Source: an uncultured bacterium
GTDB taxonomy: Bacteria > Bacillota > Clostridia > Oscillospirales > Ruminococcaceae
Assembly: GCA_934875375.1 (NCBI GenBank)
Contig: CAKXHL010000003.1
Coordinates: 86,734-150,733, forward strand
Reading direction: 5' to 3'
DNA: 64,000 bases
The notes under the pieces were generated by a model. That model did not search any database. It was not told where the DNA came from and saw only the letters and a list, made by a program, of their open reading frames with translations. Position numbers and translations under genes: made by a program. Positions within the stretch are counted from its first letter, which is position 1; each line of letters begins with the position of its first letter. Positions 32,808 through 41,496 of this stretch are shown piece after piece.

Positions 32808-33236
32808 TTACTGATGAATCACATCAATGATATGTTTCGCCCAATTTTTGATATCGGAAATGCTTTCATCAGTGACTTTAGAGCCGAACAGGCCGGATTT
32901 TACCGGTACCAGATGGGGCTCATCAACAACGTTGATATTGTTGGAGCGGATAATGTTAGCCAGTTCTTTGGCCGCCTCTACGCCGCCTTTGGTAGTAGCG
33001 CCGAACGCAACGTTCTGGCATCTGGTGTTATCCAGGTTCCGGCAGAAGTCCACCAAGGCCTTTTTCGGCTTCGAAGCACCGTCATCGATGCAGACCAGGA
33101 TCAGCTTTTCATTTTCAACCGGGTATGCAGGCGGGATCTGATCCGCTTTTACGCGGTACTCGCGAGAAAGCTGTTCCATCAGTTCTTCTGCGACACCCTC
33201 TGTTTTAAAGAAGAATACGCGCATTTTAAAGTTCAT
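32808..33236 (-). CDS. Flavodoxin-like fold protein
   Basis: This is a 142-residue protein. A beta-alpha pattern starts with KMRVFFFKTEGVAEELMEQL, includes KLILVCIDDGASKPKKALVD and AFGATTKGGVEAAKELANI, and ends in a helix (VTDESISDIKNWAKHIIDVI). This resembles flavodoxin/WrbA-like folds that lack the classical T-x-T-G-x-T phosphate loop, so FMN binding is uncertain. ATG 33234-33236 has GGAGG 9 bases upstream; longer starts have no such site. It is a single-gene unit ending at the bidirectional terminator. Confidence 0.65.
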   Translation of the reverse strand: MNFKMRVFFFKTEGVAEELMEQLSREYRVKADQIPPAYPVENEKLILVCIDDGASKPKKALVDFCRNLDNTRCQNVAFGATTKGGVEAAKELANIIRSNNINVVDEPHLVPVKSGLFGSKVTDESISDIKNWAKHIIDVIHQ

Positions 33237-33575
33237 CTTTTGCAACCTCCAATAATTTCCGTACTCGCCGCAATACTTTGTCCCATACTCAACAATACAG
33301 GGAAAACGGCGCATAAGTTTATTTTACAACAGATAGAAACCCAATTTCAAGTGGCATTTCCTACGATAAGCGTAAATAATTTATGAACACCAAAAACAAA
33401 TCGCAGATAAATGGAAAAATTTTAAGGATCTTTGGCCAAATCCGTTCTTCTCCTATACAGAAAGGGAGGAATCTGCTATAATAAAAAATATTGACCCCGT
33501 ACAAATTTGTGCAATGATACGAATTTCAAGCGGATAAGCTGCCGCTGATCTTATTGATGGGAAAGGAAAAAAGCA
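33237..33575. other. Divergent intergenic region
   Basis: This stretch separates the flavodoxin-like gene and the zinc-ribbon membrane gene. TATAAT at 33477-33482 is a possible -10 box for the plus strand but lacks a good -35. A 10-base palindrome ACAAATTTGT lies near 33502-33511. I see no gene. Confidence 0.45.
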
Positions 33576-34532
33576 ATGGCAAATGCAAGGAACTTAACCA
33601 CTCTAGCCGTTAAACTGGGGATGCGGTATTACGAAGAACAAAACCTTGTGTTCGGCAAGCTGGCTGGATATGAGTGCGCCGTCCGGGAGCAGCCGGACAA
33701 AAAAATGATGATGGTTCATATGGTGGCTAAGCCTGACAAATCAGAGGATGCCAGTATGGAACGGCTGCTGGGGCAACTTCAGCAGGAAAACCCGGCGGTG
33801 ACCGCGGCTGTCTACGAAAATTTCACTGCCAGCCTGCGGTTAAATACGGTAAAAGAAGAAGAGCCGCTTCAGCAGGCGGAAAACCTGCTGCGCCAAATTG
33901 CAGATTTTGCCCAAAAAGAAAATTACCATCCCTGTTGCAGCGGGTGCGGAAAAACAAAGGATGTACGGCGCTTTTTGCTCGACGGAGACGCCAGAATGCT
34001 CTGCCCTGCCTGCCGCGCCAAGGCGGAAGCCGGTCTGACCGATCAGTGGCAGAGAAAGAAATTTCAGCATCACAGCGCACTGAAAGGTTTTATCGTCGTT
34101 TTGGTGATCCTGCTCATCGGCGCTACTGCCTGGGTAGGTGTTTACACCAGCGGTCACTCTGCTGTGCTGATTGGCGTGGCAATGACAGTCTTAAGCTTTT
34201 GGGGGTACCAGCATATGGCCGGACGTATGAAAAAAGGCAGCGTGATTGGCATACTGCTGGGACTTTTGGCCACTGTGTTTTTCTGCCATAATCTCTGTGT
34301 GGCTTTTGAGCTGGTTGTCGCCATCGGTCAGCAGCAGGAAATTACCATTACCAGCGCGCTGATGTTTATTCCCACTTTCTTAAAGGACCCGATCAATCGG
34401 GAGGTCTATTTTTTGCAGCTGGGGCTTTCCGTATTGGCAGTGGCACTGGCAGCAGCACCTATGCTGTGGTTTGTCCACTATTCCTGGCACCATAAAGAGC
34501 GGTTGGAATCTCTGGAGGAGCCGACTGCATAG
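33576..34532 (+). CDS. Zinc-ribbon membrane protein of unknown function
   Basis: This is a 318-residue protein. The soluble N-terminal half (about 1-125) is followed by a four-cysteine zinc-ribbon-like segment (CCSGCGKTKDVRRF and MLCPACRA, about 128-155). Four hydrophobic helices follow (for example GFIVVLVILLIGATAWVGVY and GILLGLLATVFFCHNLCVAF). The ATG follows GGGAAAGGAAAAAAGCA. I do not recognise a named family. The arrangement suggests a membrane protein with a cytosolic metal-binding or protein-binding module. It is 30 bases upstream of the S9 peptidase gene on the same strand, so the two are probably co-expressed. Confidence 0.75.
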   Translation: MANARNLTTLAVKLGMRYYEEQNLVFGKLAGYECAVREQPDKKMMMVHMVAKPDKSEDASMERLLGQLQQENPAVTAAVYENFTASLRLNTVKEEEPLQQAENLLRQIADFAQKENYHPCCSGCGKTKDVRRFLLDGDARMLCPACRAKAEAGLTDQWQRKKFQHHSALKGFIVVLVILLIGATAWVGVYTSGHSAVLIGVAMTVLSFWGYQHMAGRMKKGSVIGILLGLLATVFFCHNLCVAFELVVAIGQQQEITITSALMFIPTFLKDPINREVYFLQLGLSVLAVALAAAPMLWFVHYSWHHKERLESLEEPTA

Positions 34533-34562
34533 GATCATAACATTACAAAGGAGGTTATTTTC

Positions 34563-36560
34563 ATGAAACTCATTGGAATCGATCATTTTGCAAATTTCGC
34601 TTTTTTAAACCACCTGAAGGTCAGCGATGGCGGGAAAGCGGCCTTTTTGATCAAAAGGGCAAATCTGGAGGAAAACGGCTATGATTCGGACCTGTACCTC
34701 TGGCGAGACGGTCAGCCGGTCCAGCTGACCGATACCGGGAAGGTTTCGGACTTTTACTGGGTAGGGGAGGAAATTTATTTCCCGGCTATCCGGAAGAAAG
34801 CCGACCAGGAATATATCAAAAAAAGGCTGCCTCTAACGGTATTCTATCGCCTCCCTTTAACCGGAGGTGAAGCGGTAGAGGCTTTCCGCGTTAAGGAAAA
34901 AATCAAATCGGTGAAATTTATTTCGCCGGATGAGTTCTACTTTGTGGCCGATTATGACCCCAAAGCAGAATGGGCTCTGGAAACAGCCGGTGGCAATACA
35001 GACGAGGCGGCTGCGCTGCTAAAAGAGGAAGCGGATTATACTGTTTTCGATCAACTGCCGTTCTGGTCAAACGGAGTGGGCATAACCAATGGCCATCGGG
35101 ACCGGCTGTATTATTATCGGAATGGAGAAGTGACCGCCATTACCGACCGCTATACCAATGTAAAGGACTGGAAACTTCTAGAAAATGGCAACCGGGTACT
35201 ATTCATCTCCAATCGCTTTGAACAGAAAAAAGAAACGCCTACTCAGCTTAAATTATACGAAAAATCCACCGGTTCCATTACTGATGTGTCGATGGAAACG
35301 CCATTCTCCCACAGCATGATTACCCTGTTAAGCGGCGACGAAATTCTTCTGCTGGGCTCTGACCAAAAGCTATATGGACTGAACCAGGACCCGAATTTTT
35401 ATCGCTACAATATCCGAACCGGAGAACGAAAGGTGCTGGACGAAAGCCACATGCACGCTACCGGCTGTTCGGTGGGTAGCGATGTAAAAATGAGCAATAT
35501 TTCCTCGCCTTGGTATTACGACGGGAAAGACACTGTCTATTTTACCGAAACGGTGGATGACAGCTGCCAGCTGGCTGCCATTGACCTGAAAAAAGGAGAG
35601 ATCCGCCATATCACCCGGGGAAAAGGTATGGTTGTTGAATTTGCACCGTATGAAAAAGGGTTTCTGACCCTCTGTATCAGAGGCAACGACGGTATCGAGC
35701 TGTATCGCACTGAACTATCTGGCAAGCAGACGCAGCTGACCCATTTGAATACCCATCTGACCGAAGAGTACACCATCTCCACGCCGGAAGAGCTGACCTT
35801 CCAAAACGAAGCGGGAGACGAGATCAAAGGCTGGATTATCAAACCGGTAGGCTTTGATGACAGCAAAAAATATCCGGTGATTCTGGACATCCACGGCGGC
35901 CCCAAAACGGCCTATGGACCAAACTTTTTCCATGAAATGCAGTATTGGGCCAACTTGGGCTATGGTGTTATTTTCTGCAATCCCACTGGCTCCGACGGAA
36001 GGGGTACTAAGTTCTCTGATATCCGTGGCAAATATGGTACCATTGACTATAACGATATTATGACTTTTGTGGATGTCTGCCTGGAAAAATCCCCTTGGAT
36101 GGATGCAGCGCGCATGGGGGTTACCGGCGGCAGCTACGGTGGTTTTATGACAAACTGGATCATCGGTCATACCGATCGGTTCCGTTGCGCCGCCTCTCAG
36201 CGCAGCATTTCCAACTGGGTATCCAAATCCAATACCACCGATATTGGCTACTATTTTAATAAGGACCAGATTGGCACCGATGCTTGGGACGATCACGACA
36301 AAATCTGGTGGCATTCGCCGCTCAAATACGCCAATCAATGCAAAACGCCCACCTTGTTTATCCATAGCGACGAGGATTACCGCTGCTGGATGGCGGAAGG
36401 GCTTCAGATGTACTATGCACTCAAGTATTTCGGTGTTGACGCTAGGATGTGCCTATTCAAAGGCGAAAATCATGAATTGAGCCGCAGCGGCAAACCGCTG
36501 CACCGAATCCGCCGCCTGAAAGAAATCACCCAGTGGTTTGACCGATATCTGAAAGATTAA
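34563..36560 (+). CDS. S9 family prolyl oligopeptidase / acylaminoacyl peptidase
   Basis: This is a 665-residue protein. An N-terminal beta-propeller (about 1-410) precedes an alpha/beta-hydrolase domain. The nucleophile motif is GGSYGGFMTNW (Ser near residue 524), the Asp is in FIHSDEDYRCW (about 603) and the His in GENHELSRSG (about 637). The pattern VILDIHGGPKTAYG marks the oxyanion region. Such cytoplasmic enzymes cleave short peptides, often after proline or removing acylated residues. AAAGGAGG precedes the ATG at normal spacing. The length agrees with the family and a terminator follows closely. Confidence 0.93.
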   Translation: MKLIGIDHFANFAFLNHLKVSDGGKAAFLIKRANLEENGYDSDLYLWRDGQPVQLTDTGKVSDFYWVGEEIYFPAIRKKADQEYIKKRLPLTVFYRLPLTGGEAVEAFRVKEKIKSVKFISPDEFYFVADYDPKAEWALETAGGNTDEAAALLKEEADYTVFDQLPFWSNGVGITNGHRDRLYYYRNGEVTAITDRYTNVKDWKLLENGNRVLFISNRFEQKKETPTQLKLYEKSTGSITDVSMETPFSHSMITLLSGDEILLLGSDQKLYGLNQDPNFYRYNIRTGERKVLDESHMHATGCSVGSDVKMSNISSPWYYDGKDTVYFTETVDDSCQLAAIDLKKGEIRHITRGKGMVVEFAPYEKGFLTLCIRGNDGIELYRTELSGKQTQLTHLNTHLTEEYTISTPEELTFQNEAGDEIKGWIIKPVGFDDSKKYPVILDIHGGPKTAYGPNFFHEMQYWANLGYGVIFCNPTGSDGRGTKFSDIRGKYGTIDYNDIMTFVDVCLEKSPWMDAARMGVTGGSYGGFMTNWIIGHTDRFRCAASQRSISNWVSKSNTTDIGYYFNKDQIGTDAWDDHDKIWWHSPLKYANQCKTPTLFIHSDEDYRCWMAEGLQMYYALKYFGVDARMCLFKGENHELSRSGKPLHRIRRLKEITQWFDRYLKD

Positions 36561-36573
36561 TCAGGATTCTACC

Positions 36574-36609
36574 AAAAAATGCGCCTTGTTTAGACAGGGC
36601 GCATTTTTT
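36574..36609 (+). terminator. Intrinsic terminator of S9 peptidase gene
   Basis: AAAAAATGCGCC and GGCGCATTTTTT arms (36574-36585 and 36598-36609) surround a 12-base loop 14 bases after the stop codon. Confidence 0.88.
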
Positions 36610-36693
36610 GAACAGAAACAGTATGTTATTTTTCGTTGCTTGCGGCAACGGCGTACCGGATGATACAATACGGTCAAAAAGGAGGGACTTTTT

Positions 36694-37227
36694 ATGATAC
36701 AGGAAAATCTAAAGGTGCTACGCCTGAAAAAGGGAATGTCTCAAGAGGAGCTGGCAGTGCGGATTCATGTCGTACGTCAAACTGTCTCCAGATGGGAAAA
36801 AGGACTTTCAGTGCCGGACGCACAAACACTGATTCAGATTGCGCAGGCCTTGGAAGTACCGGTTTCAGCGTTTTTGGGCGAAACAATCCAGGCGGAAAAA
36901 GAGGAGGACACGCTGCAAATAATGGCAAAAAAGCTGGAGGAAATCAACACTTGTCTAGCGGAACGGTCCGCTCGTACTCGCCGCAGAATCCGGACTATTG
37001 CGATTGTTATGATCCTTTTGGCTTTTGCCGGAATCGTTCTCCTTCTGCTTTTTTCTACCGGATTGCTGCATCAGCCGCCTTCGGGTCCCAATGTAATCGG
37101 CGGAGCAGATGGGGCTACCGGCATTCTGATAGTCGGTAGCAACTGGTTTGCGTTCGGCGTTGGAATGGCAGTTTGTATCTGCGCACTTATCGCCGGCGGA
37201 ATTTTATTGCACCGATCAAAACGGTAA
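36694..37227 (+). CDS. XRE-type regulator fused to membrane helices
   Basis: This is a 177-residue protein. An N-terminal XRE helix-turn-helix (NLKVLRLKKGMSQEELAVRI, then VRQTVSRWEKGLSVPD, about 5-45) precedes a short coiled linker and two membrane helices (about 105-130, IRTIAIVMILLAFAGIVLLL, and 150-173). Between them lies GPNVIGGADGATGILIVG. This resembles the widespread IGGADGPT-I motif of unknown meaning. It is probably a membrane-tethered DNA-binding regulator. AAAGGAGGGAC precedes the ATG. A weak TTGCGG / TACAAT promoter (36640-36669) overlaps the inverted repeat CGTTGC-GCAACG (36634-36650), a possible autoregulatory site. Confidence 0.78.
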   Translation: MIQENLKVLRLKKGMSQEELAVRIHVVRQTVSRWEKGLSVPDAQTLIQIAQALEVPVSAFLGETIQAEKEEDTLQIMAKKLEEINTCLAERSARTRRRIRTIAIVMILLAFAGIVLLLLFSTGLLHQPPSGPNVIGGADGATGILIVGSNWFAFGVGMAVCICALIAGGILLHRSKR

Positions 37228-37399
37228 CCGAACATAGAGCAGCCGCAAAACGGCTGCTTTTTTTGCGTATCTGGGCGTTATGACAGCTGATCCTTTTTAC
37301 ACGCCAATATTTGCAGACGTTTTCATCCATCTTACCGTGCCTTTTCAAAAAACAATTCTACTTTGAGAATTTTTCTGCAAAAAAACTTTTTTAAAATTG

Positions 37400-37428
37400 T
37401 TGTTTTATCTATCAGTTTTTTTTATACT
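37400..37428 (+). promoter_or_regulatory. Promoter of YitT-family gene
   Basis: TTGTTT (37400-37405), a 17-base spacer and TATACT (37423-37428) lie 51 bases before the start codon. Confidence 0.65.
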
Positions 37429-37479
37429 GTTATCGAGCGGACTGCTTACAAAATCCTGTTTTGAGGGAGGAGCCTTCAT

Positions 37480-38325
37480 ATGAACCGAAAGCTGCGCGAT
37501 TTTCTTTTGATGACCGGCGGCACCGTTTTGGTAGCCATTGGCCTGTACTACTTTAAAATGCCCAACCACTTTTCCACCGGCGGCGTATCTGGTATTTCTA
37601 TTATCCTCGGTGCTCTGATTCCAGGATTGTCCACTGGTACGATCAACTTTCTCATCAACATGCTGCTTCTTTTGCTGGGCTTTTTGGTATTCGGCAGAGG
37701 ATTTGGTGCCAAAACCGCTTATGCCAGCGCCTTGATGTCCAGCATTGTCTGGGTGCTGGAACGGGTGCAGCCAATGGATGCTCCTTTTACCGACGAGCCG
37801 TTGCTGGAGCTTTTCTTTGCCGTCGGCCTGCCGGCGGTGGGTTCCGCGATTCTTTTTAATATCGGTGCGTCTACCGGAGGAACTGATATCATTGCCATGA
37901 TTGTAAAAAAATACAGCAGCGTTGACATTGGCAAAGCGCTCTTTATCAGTGACTGTTTCATCGTGATCACTGCCTGTATCGTTTTTGGTATGCAGACGGG
38001 TCTGTTCTCCATTATGGGGCTGGTACTGAAGACACAGGTGGTAGATATGGTGATTGAATCAATCAACCTATCCAAATTTTTTACGATTATTACCAGCAAT
38101 CCGGAACCGATTGTCAAATATATCAATGAAACCCTCAAACGGGGTGCCACAATCGAAGTGGCAGAAGGTTCTTACAGCCATCAAAAACGCTACATTATTC
38201 TTACTGCTACCCGGCGGCATCAGGCAGTAGCCCTTCGCGCTTGTGCCCGACAAATGGATCCCCATGCGTTTATTATGATTACCAACTCCAGCGAAATCAT
38301 CGGCAAAGGTTTCAGTGAGCATTGA
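37480..38325 (+). CDS. YitT family membrane protein (DUF161 + DUF2179)
   Basis: This 281-residue protein begins with a five- or six-helix membrane part. Landmarks are PNHFSTGGVSGISIILG near residue 28 and NIGASTGGTDIIAMIVKKYS near residue 128. It ends in a cytoplasmic DUF2179 domain of about 75 residues (RGATIEVAEGSYSHQKRYII). The family is widespread in Firmicutes; transport or sensing roles are proposed but unproven. GGGAGGAGC precedes the ATG, and a promoter and a terminator bracket it as a single-gene unit. Confidence 0.9.
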   Translation: MNRKLRDFLLMTGGTVLVAIGLYYFKMPNHFSTGGVSGISIILGALIPGLSTGTINFLINMLLLLLGFLVFGRGFGAKTAYASALMSSIVWVLERVQPMDAPFTDEPLLELFFAVGLPAVGSAILFNIGASTGGTDIIAMIVKKYSSVDIGKALFISDCFIVITACIVFGMQTGLFSIMGLVLKTQVVDMVIESINLSKFFTIITSNPEPIVKYINETLKRGATIEVAEGSYSHQKRYIILTATRRHQAVALRACARQMDPHAFIMITNSSEIIGKGFSEH

Positions 38326-38378
38326 TTCCCCTTCCAGATGATAACGGGGTTCCCCCTTTCAGTCATATATCATACCTT

Positions 38379-38414
38379 AGAAAAAGTTTCGGGGATCGAA
38401 GCTTTTTCTTTTTT
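38379..38414 (+). terminator. Terminator of YitT-family gene
   Basis: AGAAAAAGTTTCG and CGAAGCTTTTTCT (38379-38391 and 38397-38409) pair with a small bulge and run into T residues. Confidence 0.75.
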
Positions 38415-38441
38415 CCGGTGTTTTTTTATGTTATACTAAAA

Positions 38442-38491
38442 GTACCATCCAGATTGGAAAAAAGGTTCTATCCACAGGATGGTACCTTTTT
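38442..38491 (+). promoter_or_regulatory. Hairpin with T-run in the gntR leader (attenuator or small RNA end)
   Basis: GTACCATCC (38442-38450) and GGATGGTAC (38477-38485) pair perfectly around a 26-base loop and are followed by CTTTTTT. A TATACT box lies just upstream (38432-38437). A transcript starting there would meet this hairpin before the gntR start at 38537. Confidence 0.5.
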
Positions 38492-38536
38492 TGCTTTTTA
38501 ACCGACTCTACCCGGAAAAGGAGGAGAACTATAGAG

Positions 38537-39244
38537 ATGCCTTTTGAAGGAGAACTGCCATTGTACCAACAACTTGTGGAATTGCTGAAAGAAGAAATTC
38601 ATGTGGGCAGGTATAAACAAGGACAAAAACTGCCTACCGAACTGGAATTGTGTAAGCTGTACCACGTCAGCCGCAACACAGTGCGCAGCGCCTTGCAACA
38701 GTTGGAAAAAGAGAATCTGCTATTGCGGCAACAGGGAAAGGGAACTTTTGTCAGCAAAAAAAAGTACAATCACCATATTGTCCCTGCTCGCAGTTTTACC
38801 GATATGTGTCGGGAAATCGGCTGCAAACCTGATGCCAAGGTAATTAAGTCGGTCATCAAAGACCCTTCTGAGGCAGATGTTGTTTTTCTGGATCTGCGCC
38901 CGGAGGCGAAAATTATCGCCATTGAGCGCATCCGATACACTGACGGCGTACCGGTCGAACTGGAGATCTCTCATTTTCCGGAGTCCTTTTCTTTTTTGCT
39001 CGACGAGGATCTGAACCATTGCTCTATGTTGGAACTTCTGAGGGAAAAATATGGAATCTGGTTTACCAAGTCCCGCATTTCGCTGGAAGTCACTTTTGCT
39101 TCTTACGAAATGTCTCACTATTTATCCGTTCAGAAAGACTATCCCCTTTTGTTGATCAACAGTGAACTCAGCGATCAAAACGGAATGCCCAGTTGCCGGT
39201 GTGTCCAATATGTAGTCGGAGACAAGTTCAAGATGATCTTGTAA
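38537..39244 (+). CDS. GntR/HutC-type transcriptional regulator (UTRA domain)
   Basis: This is a 235-residue protein. The N-terminal winged helix (LYQQLVELLKEEIHVGRYKQ, then YHVSRNTVRSALQQLEKEN, about 10-65) precedes a UTRA effector domain (about 80-230), with FTDMCREIGCKPDAKVIKS and AIERIRYTDGVPVELEISHF. HutC-type GntR proteins respond to sugars, amino acids or phosphate esters. AAAAGGAGGAG is 12 bases upstream of the ATG. It is upstream of, and co-directional with, the aldehyde dehydrogenase gene, but the gap contains a separate promoter. The target genes are unknown. Confidence 0.9.
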   Translation: MPFEGELPLYQQLVELLKEEIHVGRYKQGQKLPTELELCKLYHVSRNTVRSALQQLEKENLLLRQQGKGTFVSKKKYNHHIVPARSFTDMCREIGCKPDAKVIKSVIKDPSEADVVFLDLRPEAKIIAIERIRYTDGVPVELEISHFPESFSFLLDEDLNHCSMLELLREKYGIWFTKSRISLEVTFASYEMSHYLSVQKDYPLLLINSELSDQNGMPSCRCVQYVVGDKFKMIL

Positions 39245-39444
39245 CTCTGGATGCGGCCTGCGTTCACTGAACAAAAAGCACATAAAACTTTATATGCCGA
39301 CACACCCGCAATGACATGAAAACCGGATGGCAGATGAAGCTTTACGCATGTGAACCCTGCCGGTTCATAGCGTTATAATTTTATGACCGTGTCGCCCCAA
39401 GCGGCACATGGCCGTTTTTACTTTACTTTTGCATAACCAAACAA

Positions 39445-39494
39445 TGACGATTCGTCACCAAAATATTGACTATTGGTCAATATTCGGATATACT
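39445..39494 (+). promoter_or_regulatory. Aldehyde dehydrogenase promoter with two embedded dyads
   Basis: TTGACT (39466-39471), a 17-base spacer and TATACT (39489-39494) form the promoter. A perfect 9-base inverted repeat AATATTGAC / GTCAATATT (39462-39484) covers the -35 box and spacer. A second dyad TGACG-ATT-CGTCA lies at 39445-39457. A TetR- or MarR-type repressor site is likely. Confidence 0.7.
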
Positions 39495-39526
39495 GTACTG
39501 GACACGGACGGACAATGGAGGGATAT

Positions 39527-40903
39527 ATGAAATATCAACTGATCTTACAAAGCCAGAAGGACTTTTTTCATAGCGGCGCTACTTTGCCAGTTCCCTATCG
39601 TTTAGAAGTGCTTTCTTTGCTGGAGGGCGCTATACAAAACCGGCAGGAACAAATTGAATCCGCGCTGGCCGAAGACCTGGGAAAATCCCAACAAGAGGCC
39701 TATTCTACTGAAATTGCAATCGTTTTAAGTGAACTGCGCCATGCAAAGCGGCATTTAAATAGCTGGGCCCGAAGCAAAAGAGTACCGGTTCCTTTGAGCC
39801 ATTGGCCCGGTCGTCAGCAGGTCACACCGGTTCCTTATGGATCAGTACTGATTCTGGCGCCATGGAACTATCCGTTCCAGTTGTGCCTTTCCCCATTAAT
39901 CAGTGCACTGGCCGCGGGAAACTGCGCAGTCGTCAAACCTTCCGAACTGGCGGGACGGACGGCTTTGGTCATTTGTGCGTTGCTGGAAGAGCTGTTCTCC
40001 CCCGAATACGTTTCGGTCTGCCTGGGCGAATCTGACACCGCCGCAGCGTTGACAGCACTGCCTTTTGACAAAATTTTTTTTACTGGCAGCGGCACAGTCG
40101 GAAAAAAGGTCTTATCCGCTGCTGCTGTCAACCTGACCCCGGTCACACTGGAATTGGGTGGAAAAAGCCCTTGTATCGTGGATTCTTCCGCAGATTTGAA
40201 AACGGCGGCCCGGCGAATTATGTGGGGGAAAATTCTCAATTGCGGGCAGACCTGTGTGGCGCCGGATTATGTCCTGGTTCAACGGTCGGTGCAGGAAACG
40301 TTTATCCTGCAATGCCGGATGGCTTTGGAGGAATTTCTCGGAGTAAATCCGTTGGCCAGTCCGGATTACGGGCATATTATCAACAGTGCTCACTATCATC
40401 GTCTGCTGGGACTTTTGGAAGGGTGTCAAATCTGCTTCGGTCGTGAGATAGACCCGCAGCATCTGAGGCTGTCTCCTACTTTGGTGGACAATCCCAGCCT
40501 TGACGCACCAATTATGCAGGAGGAAATCTTCGGTCCGATTTTACCGGTGCTTCCCTTTGATCGTTTGGAAGGCGCCGTCCAAATCGTGCAGAACCACCCC
40601 AACCCGCTGGCCGCCTATTTCTTCTCCCGGAACAAGCAGGCTTTGCGAGAAATGAAAAAGGCTTTTTCTTACGGAAGCTGCTGTATCAACGATACGGTAC
40701 TGCATCTGGCTTCTCCTTACTTGCCTTTTGGCGGTATCGGTCAAAGCGGTATGGGAAAAAGTCATGGAAAATACGGGTTTTTGACTTTTTCCCATTTGCA
40801 GGGGTGTTACCAGCGGTACGGGCGGATAGAACCATCTTTGCGGTATCCTCCTTATACCGAAAAAAAGCTGGCTTGGGTAAAAAAAGCAATGTATTTGTTT
40901 TAA
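39527..40903 (+). CDS. NAD(P)-dependent aldehyde dehydrogenase (class 3-like)
   Basis: This is a 458-residue aldehyde dehydrogenase of the shorter class-3 type. The cofactor region contains LILAPWNYPFQLCLSPLISA. The catalytic Glu lies in VTLELGGKSPCIVD (about 208) and the nucleophilic Cys in LNCGQTCVAPDYVLV (about 242). The C-terminal part carries QEEIFGPILPVLPF and LPFGGIGQSGMGKSHGKYGF. It oxidises aldehydes to acids and may help detoxify them. I chose ATG 39527 because GGAGGG lies 5 bases upstream; an earlier in-frame start overlaps the -35 box. The promoter carries strong dyads. Confidence 0.92.
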   Translation: MKYQLILQSQKDFFHSGATLPVPYRLEVLSLLEGAIQNRQEQIESALAEDLGKSQQEAYSTEIAIVLSELRHAKRHLNSWARSKRVPVPLSHWPGRQQVTPVPYGSVLILAPWNYPFQLCLSPLISALAAGNCAVVKPSELAGRTALVICALLEELFSPEYVSVCLGESDTAAALTALPFDKIFFTGSGTVGKKVLSAAAVNLTPVTLELGGKSPCIVDSSADLKTAARRIMWGKILNCGQTCVAPDYVLVQRSVQETFILQCRMALEEFLGVNPLASPDYGHIINSAHYHRLLGLLEGCQICFGREIDPQHLRLSPTLVDNPSLDAPIMQEEIFGPILPVLPFDRLEGAVQIVQNHPNPLAAYFFSRNKQALREMKKAFSYGSCCINDTVLHLASPYLPFGGIGQSGMGKSHGKYGFLTFSHLQGCYQRYGRIEPSLRYPPYTEKKLAWVKKAMYLF

Positions 40904-41022
40904 TTTTAACAGTTTTTATCCGTATATTTTTTAACAATTCCACATTTTGCACAAAAGGTAAGAGCCTTTTGCCGTTACTCTTCCGAAAATGTCCAGCTTT
41001 TCCAAATTTGACGCGGATTTTA

Positions 41023-41051
41023 TTGTTTTTTCTCCCTATCTCCTGTAAAAT
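41023..41051 (+). promoter_or_regulatory. Promoter of V-ATPase operon
   Basis: TTGTTT (41023-41028), a 17-base spacer and TAAAAT (41046-41051) predict a start near 41058, leaving a leader of about 90 bases. Confidence 0.6.
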
Positions 41052-41060
41052 GTTAACTTG

Positions 41061-41115
41061 GAGATATCTGGTGCTCTTTTTTCAGATAGTCGCCCTGCTA
41101 AACAGGCGATGTCTC
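41061..41115 (+). promoter_or_regulatory. Three-way-junction-like leader RNA before V-ATPase genes
   Basis: Three short helices can form together: GAGAT(A) with (T)GTCTC (41061-41066 and 41110-41115), ATCTG with CAGAT (41066-41070 and 41083-41087), and TCGCC(C)TG with CAGGCGA (41090-41097 and 41103-41109). The element begins at the predicted transcript start and ends 34 bases before the first start codon. Confidence 0.35.
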
Positions 41116-41149
41116 TACTTTTGAAATCAAATCAAAGCGTGGTGATAAA

Positions 41150-41458
41150 ATGGGACAGGATACGATTCAGGCAATCCGAGATGCAGAACAAAAGGCGGAT
41201 CAAATCGAACAGCAATCGGCGGCAGAGTGCGCTTCTCTTTTGGCGCAGGCACGCAGCCAAGCAAAAACAGAAACGGCAGAAGCGCTGGCCAAAGCCCGTG
41301 CGGACAGTCGTCAGATTTTGCAGCAGGCGCGCCAGAAATCGGATGAAACGCTGGCGCAGGCGGTTGTTGATGCGGAATCCGAAATTCGGATCATGCGTGA
41401 AACTGCGGCGGCCAAAAAAGAGGAAGCCATTCGGATAATCCTATCCGAACTGATTTAG
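41150..41458 (+). CDS. ntpF: V-type ATPase peripheral-stalk subunit (G/H-like)
   Basis: This 102-residue, highly charged coiled coil (Ala/Gln/Glu-rich, for example QDTIQAIRDAEQKADQIEQQ and KARADSRQILQQARQKSDET) has no membrane helix. It heads a nine-gene V-ATPase run, in the position of NtpF/AhaH. It pairs with subunit E to form the peripheral stalk that holds the catalytic head against rotation. GTGGTGA precedes ATG 41150 at usual spacing, though no strong Shine-Dalgarno site is present. Confidence 0.85.
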   Translation: MGQDTIQAIRDAEQKADQIEQQSAAECASLLAQARSQAKTETAEALAKARADSRQILQQARQKSDETLAQAVVDAESEIRIMRETAAAKKEEAIRIILSELI

Positions 41459-41496
41459 TATTCTACGATTGATTCTGAAAGGAGGCCTCTTATACT

